Origin: Schizophyllum amplum
Taxonomy: Eukaryota; Basidiomycota; Agaricomycetes; Agaricales; Schizophyllaceae
DNA: 64,000 nucleotides
Direction: 5' to 3'
Assembly: GCA_007026445.1 (NCBI GenBank)
Contig: VDMD01000008.1
Coordinates: 558,001-622,000 of the forward strand
The notes beneath the pieces were generated by a model. That model was not told the DNA's origin. It searched no databases and saw only the letters and a program-made list of their open reading frames with translations. Positions 19,067-31,541 of the stretch are shown here, one piece after another (positions within the stretch are counted from its first letter, which is position 1; the number at the start of each line of letters is the position of its first letter). The translations under genes and the position numbers were made by a program.

Positions 19067-21455
19067 TCACCACCTAGGCGCATCCCCAGTCGTCGTGTTC
19101 CAGGCAGAGCCTGCCGGTACTGACCAGTCCCCGTAGCAGTCGTATTCCCAGTCCGTCTCCCCGATGATCTTCTTCTGCGCAGCCACGAATGTGCTCACGG
19201 GGCACATGCCATCCTTCTCCTCCGGGCAGCCCTCAACGCCGGTCAGAGGAACTGCGCCGTCGTTGACGACGATACGGATTTGCGGCTCGGGTAGGGATGA
19301 GCAGGATAGCACTGAGGTAGTCAATAGTCAGTCAGCAACCGTTATGTGGGCCGTGAGCGTAACAACGCACATTGAAATTGCACATTTGTGGCAAAAGGTG
19401 CGAGTTGGCTGACCCTGAACGTCCTATCCTTGGGGATGTGGTCCGACGGCAGGGGCCCGTTCGCAGCGAGCGACGACAAGTTAAGCGCAGTCAGCACTAG
19501 AAGCAGAGTGAGCTGTATATCATACTGCATGGTGGCAGGCCTGTCGCACCGTTCAATACAACCACCTCATGGGTGGCGTCCACGTAGAGACTGTCGTGCA
19601 GCGGGAACGTGATCGGGCTTTCGTTCAGGGTTGCATTCGTCGACGAGTTGTACGTCTCGATCGGTGTGTGCGTCAGCCGCGCGACGAGCTCCTGCACGTA
19701 GCCCAACCCCTGCACACGCGCGACCGGCGAGCCAAACGCGGAGTTGTACCTTGGAGGAACGCGTTAGCGGCGCGGTCGTGTAAACGTAAATTAAAGCTCA
19801 CCAGAAGCTCAGGTCGAGCGCGTAGTCGAAGCCCTCCCACTCTTCCTCCGTGAAGAGCTCGCAGAACTTGGAGTAGCCGAGGGCGACCGTCTGCAAAGAG
19901 GTTCATATGATTGTAGTGAAAGCAGCGCGAATGCGAAACTCACCTCATATGCACACATCTGTTGCAAGACGTAGGTATCCTCGATCGTCAGATCGTAGCC
20001 GTGAAGTTGTGCGGACAGGCGTGCTTGCGCATCCTTCAGATATATAGCTGCCCATTCCTCAACGTATACCGTTCCACGGTCAGACTTAGAGCGGTCGCCA
20101 GCATTGGGACAGGTCTTATACGGAGCCAAGGTGTTGTTGAACTGAAGACATGTTAGTTCCGAGAATTCCAAGGAAAGCAAAAGGAAGGCCACACACCCCA
20201 TCCGCTTCGATAGTGATGCTTTGCTGGTACTGTCCGTCAGTAGGCCACCCGAAGAACCCAATGGCAAAGTTCATCGCAGAGGCCAGCATGCGGTCCCTGA
20301 GACACAGTTCATAAGAGGCACCATGTCATGCAGGGGCAGGTAGACGCACTGAGACTCGGTACGGAATACGGGAATCGTGTTGCTCTCCGTAAAGTTCTTC
20401 AGCAAGAAGCCATATCGCATACGCATCTGTACACCGAGATCGTCTGCATGGTGTCGTTTGAGGGGTCGGGAAGTCAAGTAGGGGAGAACGCCACGCACAC
20501 AGCTGCTGCCTCCCGAAGGGCGTGAGGATCTCCTCGCCAAGCTTGTACGTCCACTCGTTCATGAATTCCAGGTCGCCGCTCGCGTTCCACTTGTCCGCCA
20601 CATCGTGCAGACGGCCGGAGAAGTTTGCAGGGCCCCCGTAGGATGCTGGCCATGATGTGAGAGGTAGTTCATAGGATAAAGATGTAGCAGCGTACCCCAA
20701 GCCGTCGGGTATCTATAACGGCCGGTCAGTCATCGCGCGAAGCGATAGCTATGCAGACACGCACCTTGCGCCATGCCTGTGCAATATATGTGCCTCCGTG
20801 ATCCTGCACGTCTCTGGCACCTCGGGTCCCGAGTCCAGCCCGAACGCCCCACGCGGCACGCTGTACCACGGCGACAGATTCCCCCACGAGCGGAACATGT
20901 TGAACGACTTGCTCGCCTCCTTCAGCACGGACGGCTGCGCAAGATTGGGCGTCGACTTATGGATCGGAACTGGCATAGCATAACTCGTCAGTTCCACCTT
21001 GTGCCCCGAGGAGAATTGAGCGCACCTGCAGGGGCAGTCGCGAGGACGGCGGGCTCTGCGCCGGTAGGGGTACCGCCGGCGTAGCCAACGTTGGATGGAA
21101 ACATGGAGGGCACGGCGTTCGTGGGCTCTACGGGCGGGAAACCATGCACCTCCGTCGAGCCTGCCCAAGGCGCGGCAAGCATGCCCGGCTGCCCTGAGCC
21201 TGCAGCGACTCCTGGCGCTTGCTGGCCGCAATGGAGCGCGTACTGCCCGAGGGCGCAGGCAAATATGCCGGCCACAAACGCGGCGCCTAGGTGCAGGAGG
21301 CTGAACCGAGAGGCCCGGGTGGAGGCCGAGGAGGTGCGCTGCTCCTGTACCGCTGCTGGCTTAACATCAGAGGGCAGCAAGGCGTCGTGCTCCATGCCGG
21401 CCTCGTCGTCGTTGTAAGCCTTGTATTCACGCTCGCCACGCTCGATGTCAGCCAT
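19067..21455 (-). CDS. phytase-like histidine acid phosphatase with an N-terminal membrane anchor
   Basis: Eleven exons (21455-21026, 20969-20765, 20712-20696, 20645-20499, 20443-20350, 20296-20197, 20141-19944, 19890-19802, 19749-19550, 19496-19371, 19311-19067) give 616 residues, fully in phase. Histidine acid phosphatases release phosphate from phytate and other monoesters. The active-site motif ILHRHGARYPT is present, followed by helical-domain motifs (ANFSGRLHDVADKWNASGDL, LYDLGVQMRMRYG, VFRTESQDRMLASAMNFAIGFFG). The proton-donor region reads VDATHEVVVLN, with HE where many family members have HD. The N-terminus has a cytosolic tail, then a membrane helix (LLHLGAAFVAGIFACALGQY), so the enzyme is probably a type II membrane protein facing the wall or vacuole lumen. 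Exon 3 is only 17 bases and lies just after the catalytic RHGA. Confidence 0.92.
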
Positions 21456-21875
21456 GGCGGCTGGAAAGGAGCGAGAGACGTCAAAAGGAGGTGAGTGAGA
21501 GTAAGTACCGAGCCTTGAGTCAATCCACCGTCAATCACTGGCCGACGCCACCGTCACTTCTCGCGCACGTGGCGGACGGCGCCTCCACCGACGACCCGGA
21601 GACTCCTGGAGAGCCGAGAGCAGTCCGTACTCAGTGCAGCCCGCGGCTGTATATTACGCGCATAGGATATTCAGTGGAGAAACGCAGCATCGTAGGACAG
21701 ATCGTGGGACAGAGGAGTGTATAGATACAAACAAACAAACATGCTACAGAGGGAGAGAGATAGAACAACAGTATCAGGAAGTCTTCCAGGATGCATTGAG
21801 CACGAAGACAAGGAGAACATCCGGGAGATGCCACACAAACATGACTATACCGCGCACGTAGACGCAGCCGCAGAC
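21456..21875. other. intergenic between two minus-strand genes
   Basis: 420 bp between the phosphatase start and the Cullin-1 stop. It contains the phosphatase promoter and the Cullin-1 3' end. A short (ACAA)n run is near 21727. Nothing else seen. Confidence 0.45.
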
Positions 21876-24849
21876 CTATGCCACATACGCGAACGTATCC
21901 TTCGCTCCCTCCACCCGCTCGATGTAGTCCTTCTCTAACAACGTGTCGATTGCCTACGGAAGATGCGTCAGCGGCCTAGTCCACTACGGATGCAACAACC
22001 TCACCTTCTTGATATCGCTGATCTTGGGCGCGAACCGCGTCGATATTTGGGAGATGACCTCCTGGATGAGTTGCTGGTTCTTCATCGTCTTGCGCGCCTT
22101 CATTATCCTGCGACTGAGCGTTAGCAAAAAATGAACGAAGAAAGGAAAGAGTTTTTTGTGCGTGAGACCCATGCTGAGTCGTCTACTACGTCCACCCTTC
22201 GAATACACGCACCGTACGATGGTCGCCTGAATAACATATTTCCTGTCCTCGTCCACCGTCTTCATGACCTCGCTCGACTCCGCCTTGACCTCTGCCTTGA
22301 TCGGCTGGTTCAAATTTACGCGAATCTTCTTCGACTTGAAGCCTGCGGTGCATATCTGATCAACAACTGTATACTTGATTAGGTTGTTCAAAATGCGCAC
22401 CAGGATTCAAATCATACTGCTCGGCCTCTTCGCTCACCAGGATCTTTGCCTTTACAAGCAACGCGAGAATCTGCACCATCAGCTCCTTCGGTATCGACGT
22501 CGCCGCAACAAGCTCGTCCAGCGACAGCGTGTCGTGCGTGTTGTACTGCATCAACACCGCCATCTGGTACGAGCTGGTGAGCAGGATGTACTTCTGGTTC
22601 AAGTAGTTCGTCCGCAGCTCGTTCTTGGAGTAATTCCATAACCTGAAAATCGCGTAAGCACAGGTGTCGTCGGCCACCACATTCGCTTCGGTGGCCAGAG
22701 ATGCGCAGCAACTGATATCTTCTGTCAGTTCCTCCACGCACCATGTGAGCTTCCTCCCAGAGTGCTTCGACTGGTAGTACCGCTGGAAGCGGTCGTACAC
22801 CGGCATGATGGCTTGCGGGATGAGGAAGTCATGCCCGGGCGCGCTTAGCGGCCAGAAGTTAGTGCCGAGGACCATGATGCCGAAGTTGATGTCCATGTCA
22901 TCGTGGTTCTGCGTCATCCGCTCCTTAAACTGCTCGGTGAGGTCCTTGCTCAGGCTCATGTCTGTATATCGTGTTCAGCATGGACATGGCTCGCGAAACG
23001 CGCTATGGATGGTAGCGTACGACAACGCGTACGCTCTTCAAGTGACAGCTGAAAGACAATCCGCTCACCGGTGAACATGCGCTGCAGCTTGTTGGTATAC
23101 TCGAACCCGCAGGCCTCCTTGAGCTTAGATATCATGCTCGCCTCTGCCTCATCAGAGGCGGAAACGCCGTGGATGAGCCGCTTGGAGAGCTTCGTCGTGT
23201 AGAATTGTTGGAAGACGTCCTTGTCTTCAATGTACTTAAACAGGACCATCTGGGAACGATGGTAAGTTCATAATAAAATGAAAGGGCAGCAGAACGTGCA
23301 TACCACCCGATTCAACGCCGTCTCCAAGTCGTCCTCCTCCGACATCTTGTTCGTCTTGCGCAGCAGCAAATCGGCATGCTTCGCGATCAGCTCCGACGAC
23401 TTCGAGCTCGACGAGCCCGTCGCGCCGTTCCGGTTGACAAAGTCCCTGCACGCCTTGTCCAAGCTGGCGACGAAGCCTGCCTCGCCGCGGAAGCTCCGTT
23501 GCACCGTCTCCGAGTTCTTGCGGTGAACAGCGAGTAGGGCGTCTACATACGCCTTGGGCTCGACGGCATCTGGCCCGGCGCCCTCACCAGCGCCGATGAG
23601 TTTCTCGACGGCACCGGTACCTGCACGCTTTACATGATCTTCGAATCGCTTCCGCAAGGGTTCGAGCCCTTCTGGTATGCGCGAGAGCAGCGCGTACATG
23701 CGTTGTAGGTCCTCGTCCTTGTCATAATCCAGCAGCTGCTGGAAGCTCTCCCACATGAGCTCAGCGTGTTCGCGGATGAGCGCGTGCTCGCATTTGGCGA
23801 CTAGCGGCTTACGCGTTTGCGTGTTGAGGTAGCGCTCGACGCGATCCTCCTCTTCCCGCAAGCGCTCCTCCGCCTTCTTGAGGTAATCAGAGATCGAGTT
23901 TTGCGCAAGAAACGCGTCGGACTCAGTCTTGTAGTACTTTTCCGTGTCATTGAGGAAGGGGAGCTCAAAGTGGTCGCGGTAGACGTCGAGGCAGACTTTC
24001 GTGATGTCGGCCTCGTCGAGGCCGAGAGAGACGAAGGAGTCGACGACCTTCTTGACGAGGCCCTGGTCGATGATCTCGCCATTCCGTTGGAGCTCGATGA
24101 GCCGGAGGCAGGCGCTGGCTATTCGGGTCTGCTTGGCTTGGATGGGGAGGAAAAGGTTGTTCTTCCATTGAACCAGCGCAAGCTAAGTGGGTGTGATGTT
24201 TGACGGAGGACGGCGGGGACGACGCATGACGCACTATGTATACGGGGTAAACGCCTTTGCGACCCTCGTCGCGCTCGCGCTTGACCCAGTGTCGGTTGAG
24301 GTAGGTGAACAGACGGTTGATGTAGTTGGCGCCGGTGGTGTAGCGGTCCCATTCCTCCGCGTAGTACTTGAGCAGGGCCTCGTCCTGCAGCGTTTCTGCG
24401 CGCTGAGTGGCTGTTAGACGCGCGTGATGGGTTTATGGGGGATCATACCTCGCGTATGGACTTCAAGTGGCCGACAAAGTACTTGATGAGGTGGTTGTAG
24501 AGGTCTGATCCCATCAGATTGGCGCCGCCTGTGCGCACCTCAGTAAACGCGAGTGTACCAATGATTGCAGGACGCACTGCGGTTTCCAAGCCCGCTGCTG
24601 CTGTCCATCATGGCCTGATGGATCTTAGATGAGGTGCAGTAGTTGTATGCGACGGTATAGAGGGACATGTACTGGGCGATCCCGTCAATGTCAGTACGCA
24701 CGCGCATGCACAAGAGCATCTACAAGTACCTTTGAGTACGAGACACCGGTTTGGAGTTTGGTCATGATATGATCCACACCGTCCTCGAGGTACTTCCATG
24801 TCGTTAGCAGGTCCGCATTTTGCGGCGGCATCGCGCTCGAGTTAGACAT
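21876..24849 (-). CDS. CUL1: Cullin-1 (Cdc53), scaffold of SCF ubiquitin ligase
   Basis: A multi-exon gene read from Met 24849 ([10 protein letters not shown]) to TAG 21876-21878; I traced about ten exons without checking every junction. Cullin-1 holds Skp1/F-box proteins at its N-terminus and the RING protein Rbx1 at its C-terminus. Landmarks in order: [60 protein letters not shown], the long helical repeats at 24.1-23.3 kb, and the cullin homology domain ([29 protein letters not shown]). The winged-helix end has the neddylation region [20 protein letters not shown] and the invariant terminus [17 protein letters not shown]. The Lys in the IVRIMKxRK context is the expected Nedd8 site. Only 124 bp separate its start from a divergent gene. 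Confidence 0.95.
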
Positions 24850-24973
24850 GGTGGTCAAGAACAACGAGGCGTGAATATGTGGCGTCGCGTGCGACGGCGT
24901 GTAGATGCGTGACGCGACGCGATCGCCGCGTCTGGCGGTCGCGCTGCTTGTTCCCTGCCACCATCCGGCCACC

Positions 24974-26608
24974 ATGTTGGCGGTCCCGGCCATTGCGATA
25001 ACGAACCCGACTCCTCCGCGTCCTGCAAACATCCTGGAGGCACACAAGCCCGCGTACCGTCTGCTCTATCGCGGCGCGCTTTCTCTGCCGGACTCGCACT
25101 TGCTCCTCGATGGCCTCACTTTCTCCGCCTGCCTTGATACTCCCGCTGCGGGCCACGATCTCCTTGAAAATCCACTCGCCTTGGCCTTGGAGAGCATGCG
25201 TGGCAGACCGAGTCTCAGGTTCATGGGCACCATACCCTTGAAGGACATTTACATCGACCACAGTGGGGATATACTACTGTGAGTATCACGTTCTCTACAC
25301 GGCCTGGTTATACTGAAGAGGCTTCAGTGACATCCACAAAGACGCCGCATTGTCTCGCCTCTATTTTGAGAATACATTCTGCCAGACGCAGTGGCCGTCT
25401 TCCTCCACTTCCGTTCCCCAATCAACCATAGGCGTGAAGATCGCCCTCGGAGATAGCAGTGCGTATGCCTGTCTAGGCTGTTATACTTCGAACTGACTGA
25501 CAACGATCCCCAGACGGCCCAGAGACCACATACGTGATCGTCTACGCACGGCAACCGCCCGGACAGACAACCGCGCAGCTTGTGGTAGGACGCGTCGTCG
25601 CGGCTCCCCCTCCTACGAAAAGTCTACGCCTCCCACGACCCGATGATCCTACCCCACGGAAACCGCCCCCAGTGCTGACGGCCAAGGGTACAGACCTAAA
25701 ACGCGTGGCAAGTCTCAGCACTTTCCAGACCAATGGCACCTCGCAAGGCCCGGCGAAGCGTCCGAGATTGGGGTTGGACCGCGAATCATCTTTCAAGATT
25801 CCTGCTGTCCCTCGCGCTTCTTCTCAGATAAACGGAAAGGGCAGGTCAATCACGGAGCCTCAGTTACAAGACCCCGTGAATGATCCAGACGATGTCTTTG
25901 GGCAACCACAGCAGGCACTACCACCCACTGATGACGGTCAGCTTGAGAAGGAAAACAAGGTGGTACGTTGATTATCTTTGCTCCACGCCCCATTCCTTTC
26001 GACTCCAATCTATTCTTAAGTACCTTCACTCATCTCACAATCATCTTTCCTTCAGATCGTCAAGAAGATCGCCATCCAGGTCCTGACTAGCGGTATCGGC
26101 TACGGCGATCCGGACTCCAGCCCCACGCCACCCATACCAAAGACGCATCCCGGGTTTAAGGACCTGTATCAGTGGGTATATCGGGGCGCAGCATATGCTT
26201 TGGTGAGTCGCTCTTCATGAATACCTGTTTATTTGAGCGTTGGTGATTCTCGCCGGCACGTTTGCGAACTTGCGCTTTTGGAAGCATTTGCGATGATCTT
26301 TTGCGTTCAGAGTGTGTGGGCGAGGGTCGATGGTTGATGGCAGATCTCCGTGCGCCACATGCAGCTGCATTTGACGAGCCTGCGTTGAACATCGTCTCGC
26401 TGCTTTTTTGGCGTATCATCCTTCCTTTTCGTTTTCTTGAATCCTATACCACTTTTCTATGTCTGACATGTCTGCCAACCCACCACAGCTGCTAATGCGA
26501 CCTTAACAGCGCGCAGAGATGAATGATACTCCGCTACAGCAGGCCAAGGTCGAGCGGCTGGTGAAGATACATGTCGGCATGTATGCGCCTGGACTGGGCC
26601 GCGGATGA
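24974..26608 (+). CDS. protein with Sld7-like C-terminal domain (candidate replication-initiation factor)
   Basis: Five exons (24974-25278, 25328-25458, 25514-25962, 26056-26202, 26510-26608) give 376 residues in phase. The N-terminal half is a beta-rich region (SLRFMGTIPLKDIYIDHSGD) followed by a Pro/Ser-rich linker. The C-terminal 80 residues (VKKIAIQVLTSGIGYGD, then HPGFKDLYQWVYRGAAYAL, then VERLVKIHVGMYAPG) resemble the Sld7 C-terminal domain as I remember it from fungi. Sld7 binds Sld3 and helps fire replication origins. The match rests on pattern memory and could be wrong. The last intron, 307 bases, is far longer than any other in the window. Transcription probably starts from a promoter shared with Cullin-1. 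Confidence 0.6.
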
Positions 26609-27905
26609 ACGGTGGCGGTATAGCTTCGTTGACTGAATAGGTAGGACGCTGCATGGGCCAACGCTCTCCGTACGAGTGCCAGTCGCGCTTCCATTGACTT
26701 GTGAGGAAGCACTGTCAATTGCATGTCATGTTATTGCTCGTGGTCGCTATTCTGCACGTATAACAACCTAGTAAGTTATGCACATCTAGCTTCGTTTGAA
26801 GAGGTTGAAAAGGAGCACCGTTTGAGCACCGTGCCCCAAAGAAGGCGAACTTACTTGGGCTTTGGGTCATGTTCGTGGCACCGCTCGTCATGATGTACAT
26901 GTTGAACTCTAGTATGAATACTATCCTCCTGAGAGCGCGTCGACAGTGGAAATAAGTAGGATTAGTGAATACGGCAAGGGCCGGAAGGATCAGACGCCAG
27001 CCAAACATGACACGCACACGAAACTCCCGAAAACCTCCCAGTGTGCAAAGTCGCAAAGCGCTATGGTTTTCCCCACAGAACGCCCAATTATTTTCGTTGT
27101 TCTCTAGTGACGGGTACGTAGATTTACGATCGTGAATTACGCTGTCCGCCCCGAATCATCCTGAGCATGGGACCTTTCTCTCGGAGGCGCCCTCCGAACG
27201 CCCGAACGACCTCCCAGTCTAAGCGCCTCTATTGTGGCATCCGCACTGTAGACCTGCTAAATTATTCTCGCCGAATATACAACTCTGTCTGGGCAGACAG
27301 GGCTTGCCGGTCCCGCCTCTGTGCCAAGCAAGCTCCCTCGCACCCACGGACTCGAGTCCTCACTTCGCCGCTCATTCAGCTGCTGCCAGTGGTCCAAAAA
27401 CCCCTCGGGCCTCTGCCGCCTACAGCAACTTTCCGGGCTCATGTGTACATGGCCGATGCTTCGCCTCTGCAGGCGACGGCGGTATCCAAGTTCGCGAGGG
27501 ACAATCGGTGGCTCTATACGATAGGCCACGTACCTCGTTTCGCACACCAATGCCTCAACATCCTTGGATATCTCCCTTTCATGATAGGATCCGTATCTGC
27601 AAGCTCTGTGTATCTGTGACTATGGCTTGGCTGAAGAACATACCGTGCGTCGTACTTCTGTGCCAGTCTTCTTATCGCCCTCCAGCCCGGGATCAGCCAC
27701 ATGCTCTATCGACGTCTGCTAAAAGTATCCGGTAGGCCGTGGTTCCTCCACAACTTGTGATGCTGCAGCGGGCTTCAGCCCCGCATGCGCGCCGCGCGGC
27801 GTGGGCTGGGTATATAAGGTGCGTTCCTGATATTGAACGGTCGATTCTTCTATCCATACGGTCGTCTATCGTGGTTGGCTTGCCCGTCTCTTGCCCATAT
27901 CCGCC
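26609..27905. other. intergenic, 1.3 kb, no gene recognised
   Basis: Lies between the Sld7-like gene and the oligopeptide transporter. It contains only short frames without motifs. The last few hundred bases, with a TATATAAG-type sequence near 27811, are the likely promoter of the transporter. Confidence 0.45.
27808..27820 (+). promoter_or_regulatory. possible TATA box of the OPT gene
   Basis: The sequence GGGTATATAAGGTG lies about 90 bp upstream of the transporter ATG, a plausible distance for a fungal TATA element. No transcript start is known. Confidence 0.4.
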
Positions 27906-30900
27906 ATGTCGGAGGTCGAGGCCAACGTACTCCCCAAGGCTGGTCACCAGGACTCCTTCCGCAGCGATGACGAGAAGAGCTCGGTGAAGGATAAGGAGGA
28001 GGCCGACGCGAAGGTCCATCCGAAAACTAGCATCGCGTCAGACGAGGATCTGGCGCAGTATGGCGATGTCTATGAGGGTGCGTGGCCCTGTCTCGTCTGC
28101 ATGGCTTGAGATACTGATTTTGAACAGATGTCCGTCAGATTGACCTCGGTGCCGACGGGAAGGAGCGGGCTATCGGTGAGCAAGCTCATGGCATACATCT
28201 GCGACGAGATTTGATAGTCTGTACCCAGTATCGGACTTTGACTGGGCGGTTCGTCTCTGCTCCCTAGGTGCGTGCAAAAGGACTGCCATCTGCGAATAGT
28301 AACTAAGGTCCACCTGGCAGAGGATGACCCGACGCAGCGTGTATGGACGTTCCGTCTCTGGTTCATCTCTGTCGGTCTGTCGTGCTTCGGCGCGGTCTTA
28401 AGTCAGATCTTTGTAGGTTCCTCCAGATTGACTCGTCGGTAAAGCGTTTGTGACCGTCGTCTTCCTAGGCTTTCCGCCCCCAGACCGTCTACGTCAGCCA
28501 GCTTTTCCTCCAGACCCTCGGCTATGTGCTCGGCAAAGTCTTGGAGTATGCGATCCCAGGACCAAACCACGCCATCCCGTCTATGCGCACGGCCGACAAC
28601 GTGTTCTGGCGCTTCCTTAATCATGGTCCGTTCAACATCAAGGAGCACACTGGGTCTCTGATCATGTCTGCGGCCGCTGTGCACGGCGCTCTGGCGATCC
28701 AAATCTTCGTCGTCGATGACCTGTTTTACAACCGGCACCTGAACCACGCGAACGCGATCTTCACGCTGCTAGGCAGTCAACTGCTAGGCTATGGTCTGGG
28801 AGGTACGTGCGCGCAGGTCTGGTCTAGATGACGCTGAAGGGCGTCTCAGGCCTTATGCGCAGCTTCCTCGTCTATCCGACATGTTGCGTCTATCCCAACG
28901 TCATGCCGACCATTCAGATGTTCGACGTCTTACACCGTGGCCAAGACAACTTTCTGCAGAAGAAGCGCCTCAAGTTCTTTTGGGTTCTTTTTGTGGGCAT
29001 CTTCATCTGGGAATGGTTCCCTGTGAGTGTTATGTATGTTTCTGCTGTGTCCGATCGTTCTCATGGTCACACGTAGGAATACATAGCGCCTACTCTTACG
29101 GGTGTCTCCATTTTCTGTCTGGCGCGTCAAAAGAGCCCATGGGTCACCCGCATTTTCGGTGGCGCGGCTGGCAATGAAGGTCTGGGTCTTTTCTCCCTCT
29201 GCTTCGACTGGCAGTACGTCGGTTCGGGCGGATCTGCATACGGTGCTCTCTTTCAGCCCCTTCAGACACAACTGTCCTCGTATTTCGGCATGGCTCTCTC
29301 CGCGTACGCAATCGTCCTGTCCTTGATAACGGTGTACTGATGACTTTTCACAGTATTATTATCAGCGCGTGCTACGCGAACAATGTGTTCAATGCGCAGA
29401 AGTTCCCATTTTTGAGCCAGGTTCGTCATGCAACTACCTTATCATCTTTGTTCGCTTGCTGAACCTCTTGGCCAGTTGTTGTTCAACGAGACCGGGGAGA
29501 CATACGACCAGACCTTGATCTTGAACGACGACTACACCTTGAATGCGACGAAGCTTGAGCAGCAGGGCTTACCTTGGTTTGCCGGGTCGTACGTCGTATA
29601 CAAAATCGCAACTTCGCTATCCCTAGGCGCCACAGTCACGCATATGGCGATCTGGAACGGCAAGCAAATCTGGACTGCCATCAAGGAGGCCATGGTGGGA
29701 ACGTCGGCTTATTTTTTGTACATGTACTGATCTTCTTCTAGAACGGTAGCATCAAGGACCGTGAGTACTGGAGACTTCCCACAACCTCGTCTATTAGCAC
29801 TTACGACCTCTACCAGCTCACTACATGAAGATGAAGGTGTATAAAGAAGTACCGTGGTGGTGGTATGCCGGGTACCTTGTCGCGTCGATTGTCATGTCAT
29901 TGGTCACTTGCTACACCGGCCACTCGCAGCTGCCATGGTGGGCCTTCATCGTCGGTGCGTATAGTTGTCCTGGCAACTGTATAGCTGGATTGAACCTAAC
30001 ACTGCCTGTCAGCTATCATCTTCGCCGCCGTCTTTCTCCCTATCATCGCCTTCTTGTATGCTGTACTGTGCTTTATTCCTAGCACCGACGATATTGCCAA
30101 GATGTTGGGCAGCGCGCTTGTTCCCGGAAGCCCGCACGCGAACATGTACTTCACCATGTACGCGTATAATTCGACGGAGCAGGGTCGTTCTTTCACGCGC
30201 GACCTGAAGATTGGCCAGTATGTGAAGGTCAGCAGCTGCCCGGTCTTATTACCTCTTAATATACTGACTTCTGTCTTCGCAGCTTCCTCCGCGGGTCACC
30301 TTCACTATGTGAGCTTTGATGTTTTTACACTGGGTAGACAAGGGATCCTGAAGTTGGTTGCAGGCAGACCGTGGGCGCCGTGATTGGTGCACTGCTCAAC
30401 TACCTCATCATGGCTATAATCGTCAGCGAGAACCGGGAGATCCTGCTGTCCGTTCAGGGTACCAATGTCTGGTCTGGTGCCACATATCAGTCGTACAATA
30501 GGTTCGTCTTCGATCTGAACTCGTCTCCCGGTAGCTTGACCTTTTCAACCAGCGACGCGGTGGCGTGGGGCGCCCTCGGCAAGGAGCTTTATTCTCCTAC
30601 CTCGAGATACGGGGTAAGGTGTTGCTCATGATCGAAGAAGTACATATACTAAAGAAAGTTGCGGCAGATCATCCCGATGTCCATCCTCATTGGTCTCGCC
30701 ATCCCCATACCCTTTTGGATCATGCACAGGAAGTTCCCCAAGTGGGGATTCGATCAAGTTATAACTCCTATGATCGCGGTACAAATCGGCGTTCTCTCGA
30801 CTGGCATCACCTCTTCAGCCTTCATGACCTTCCTTTTGTGCTGTGAGTCCCGTCAATATCGAAGTTTGAGAGTTGTACTCTAATGAACTCGTTATCTTGC

Positions 30901-31163
30901 AGTAGTTAGCCAGTATTGGCTTCGCAAGTACCACCCGCGTTGGTTCCGCAAGTATAACTTCTTGTATGTCATCTCACATACGGTCCCGAGCGCACTGTAT
31001 TCATACGTTGACCAGGATGTCTGCGGCTCTCGACGGTGGAACAGAGGTCATGATCTTCATTTGGTCCTTCGCTGTCGGCGGCGCCGGTGGCAAGGTCGTC
31101 AACTTCCCGAATTGGGCTCTCAACCCCACGGGAAACCCCGACCATTGCATGAGACTCACGTAA
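27906..31163 (+). CDS. OPT-family oligopeptide transporter
   Basis: A many-exon gene from ATG 27906 (MSEVEANVLPKAGHQDSFRS) to TAA 31161. OPT proteins import small peptides or glutathione with protons through about 12-16 membrane helices. Family landmarks: DDPTQRVWTFRLWFISVGLS, YVSQLFLQTLGYVLGK, HGPFNIKEH, AFTL-type helices, FDWQYVGSGG, NNVFNAQKFPFLS, GHSQLPWWAFIV, GQYVKLPPR (the KIPPR motif), ENREILLSVQGTNVWSGATY, and the end GGTEVMIFIWSFAVGGAGGK followed by VVNFPNWALNPTG. The usual NPGPFNxKEH motif reads NHGPFNIKEH here. The protein starts with a charged cytosolic tail of about 70 residues. The context does not show its substrate; peptide uptake at the plasma membrane is the family role. Confidence 0.93.
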
Positions 31164-31541
31164 CGCATCGTAACTGTATGACTTGGCTTTTGTTTGAAGA
31201 CGTGTATCTTCTCCCTGTGCAGAGTCTGAGTACAGGTCTCGCCCTTTTTACTTGCGTGCTATTTACAAGGGAGGGCCAATGTCAGTGTAATCATAGATCT
31301 GAGTGTACATCAGGTATATCAATTTTATTTGCAGCAGCCTAGACTCACACTTGATGCTGTGAAGCACGACCTGTTTGAAGTCCTTGCGAAGAGTTACTTT
31401 CAAGACTGGTGCGTTGTAGGCGAAAACGAACATGTCACATGACAAATCAGCTGCTGTATCTGCCACGTCACTCTGATCGTGTCTGGCGCGTCGCGTCGCG
31501 TGCGTGTGCGCTCTTCCGGCGCGCGCTCATCGTCCCCGTCA
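31164..31541. other. intergenic between OPT and ALG7
   Basis: 378 bp holding the 3' end of the transporter and the promoter of ALG7. No motif stands out. Confidence 0.45.

Noticed and set aside
27160..27740. Open frames of 150-167 residues before the OPT gene
   Set aside because: They overlap each other in different frames, lack motifs and do not join into exons.
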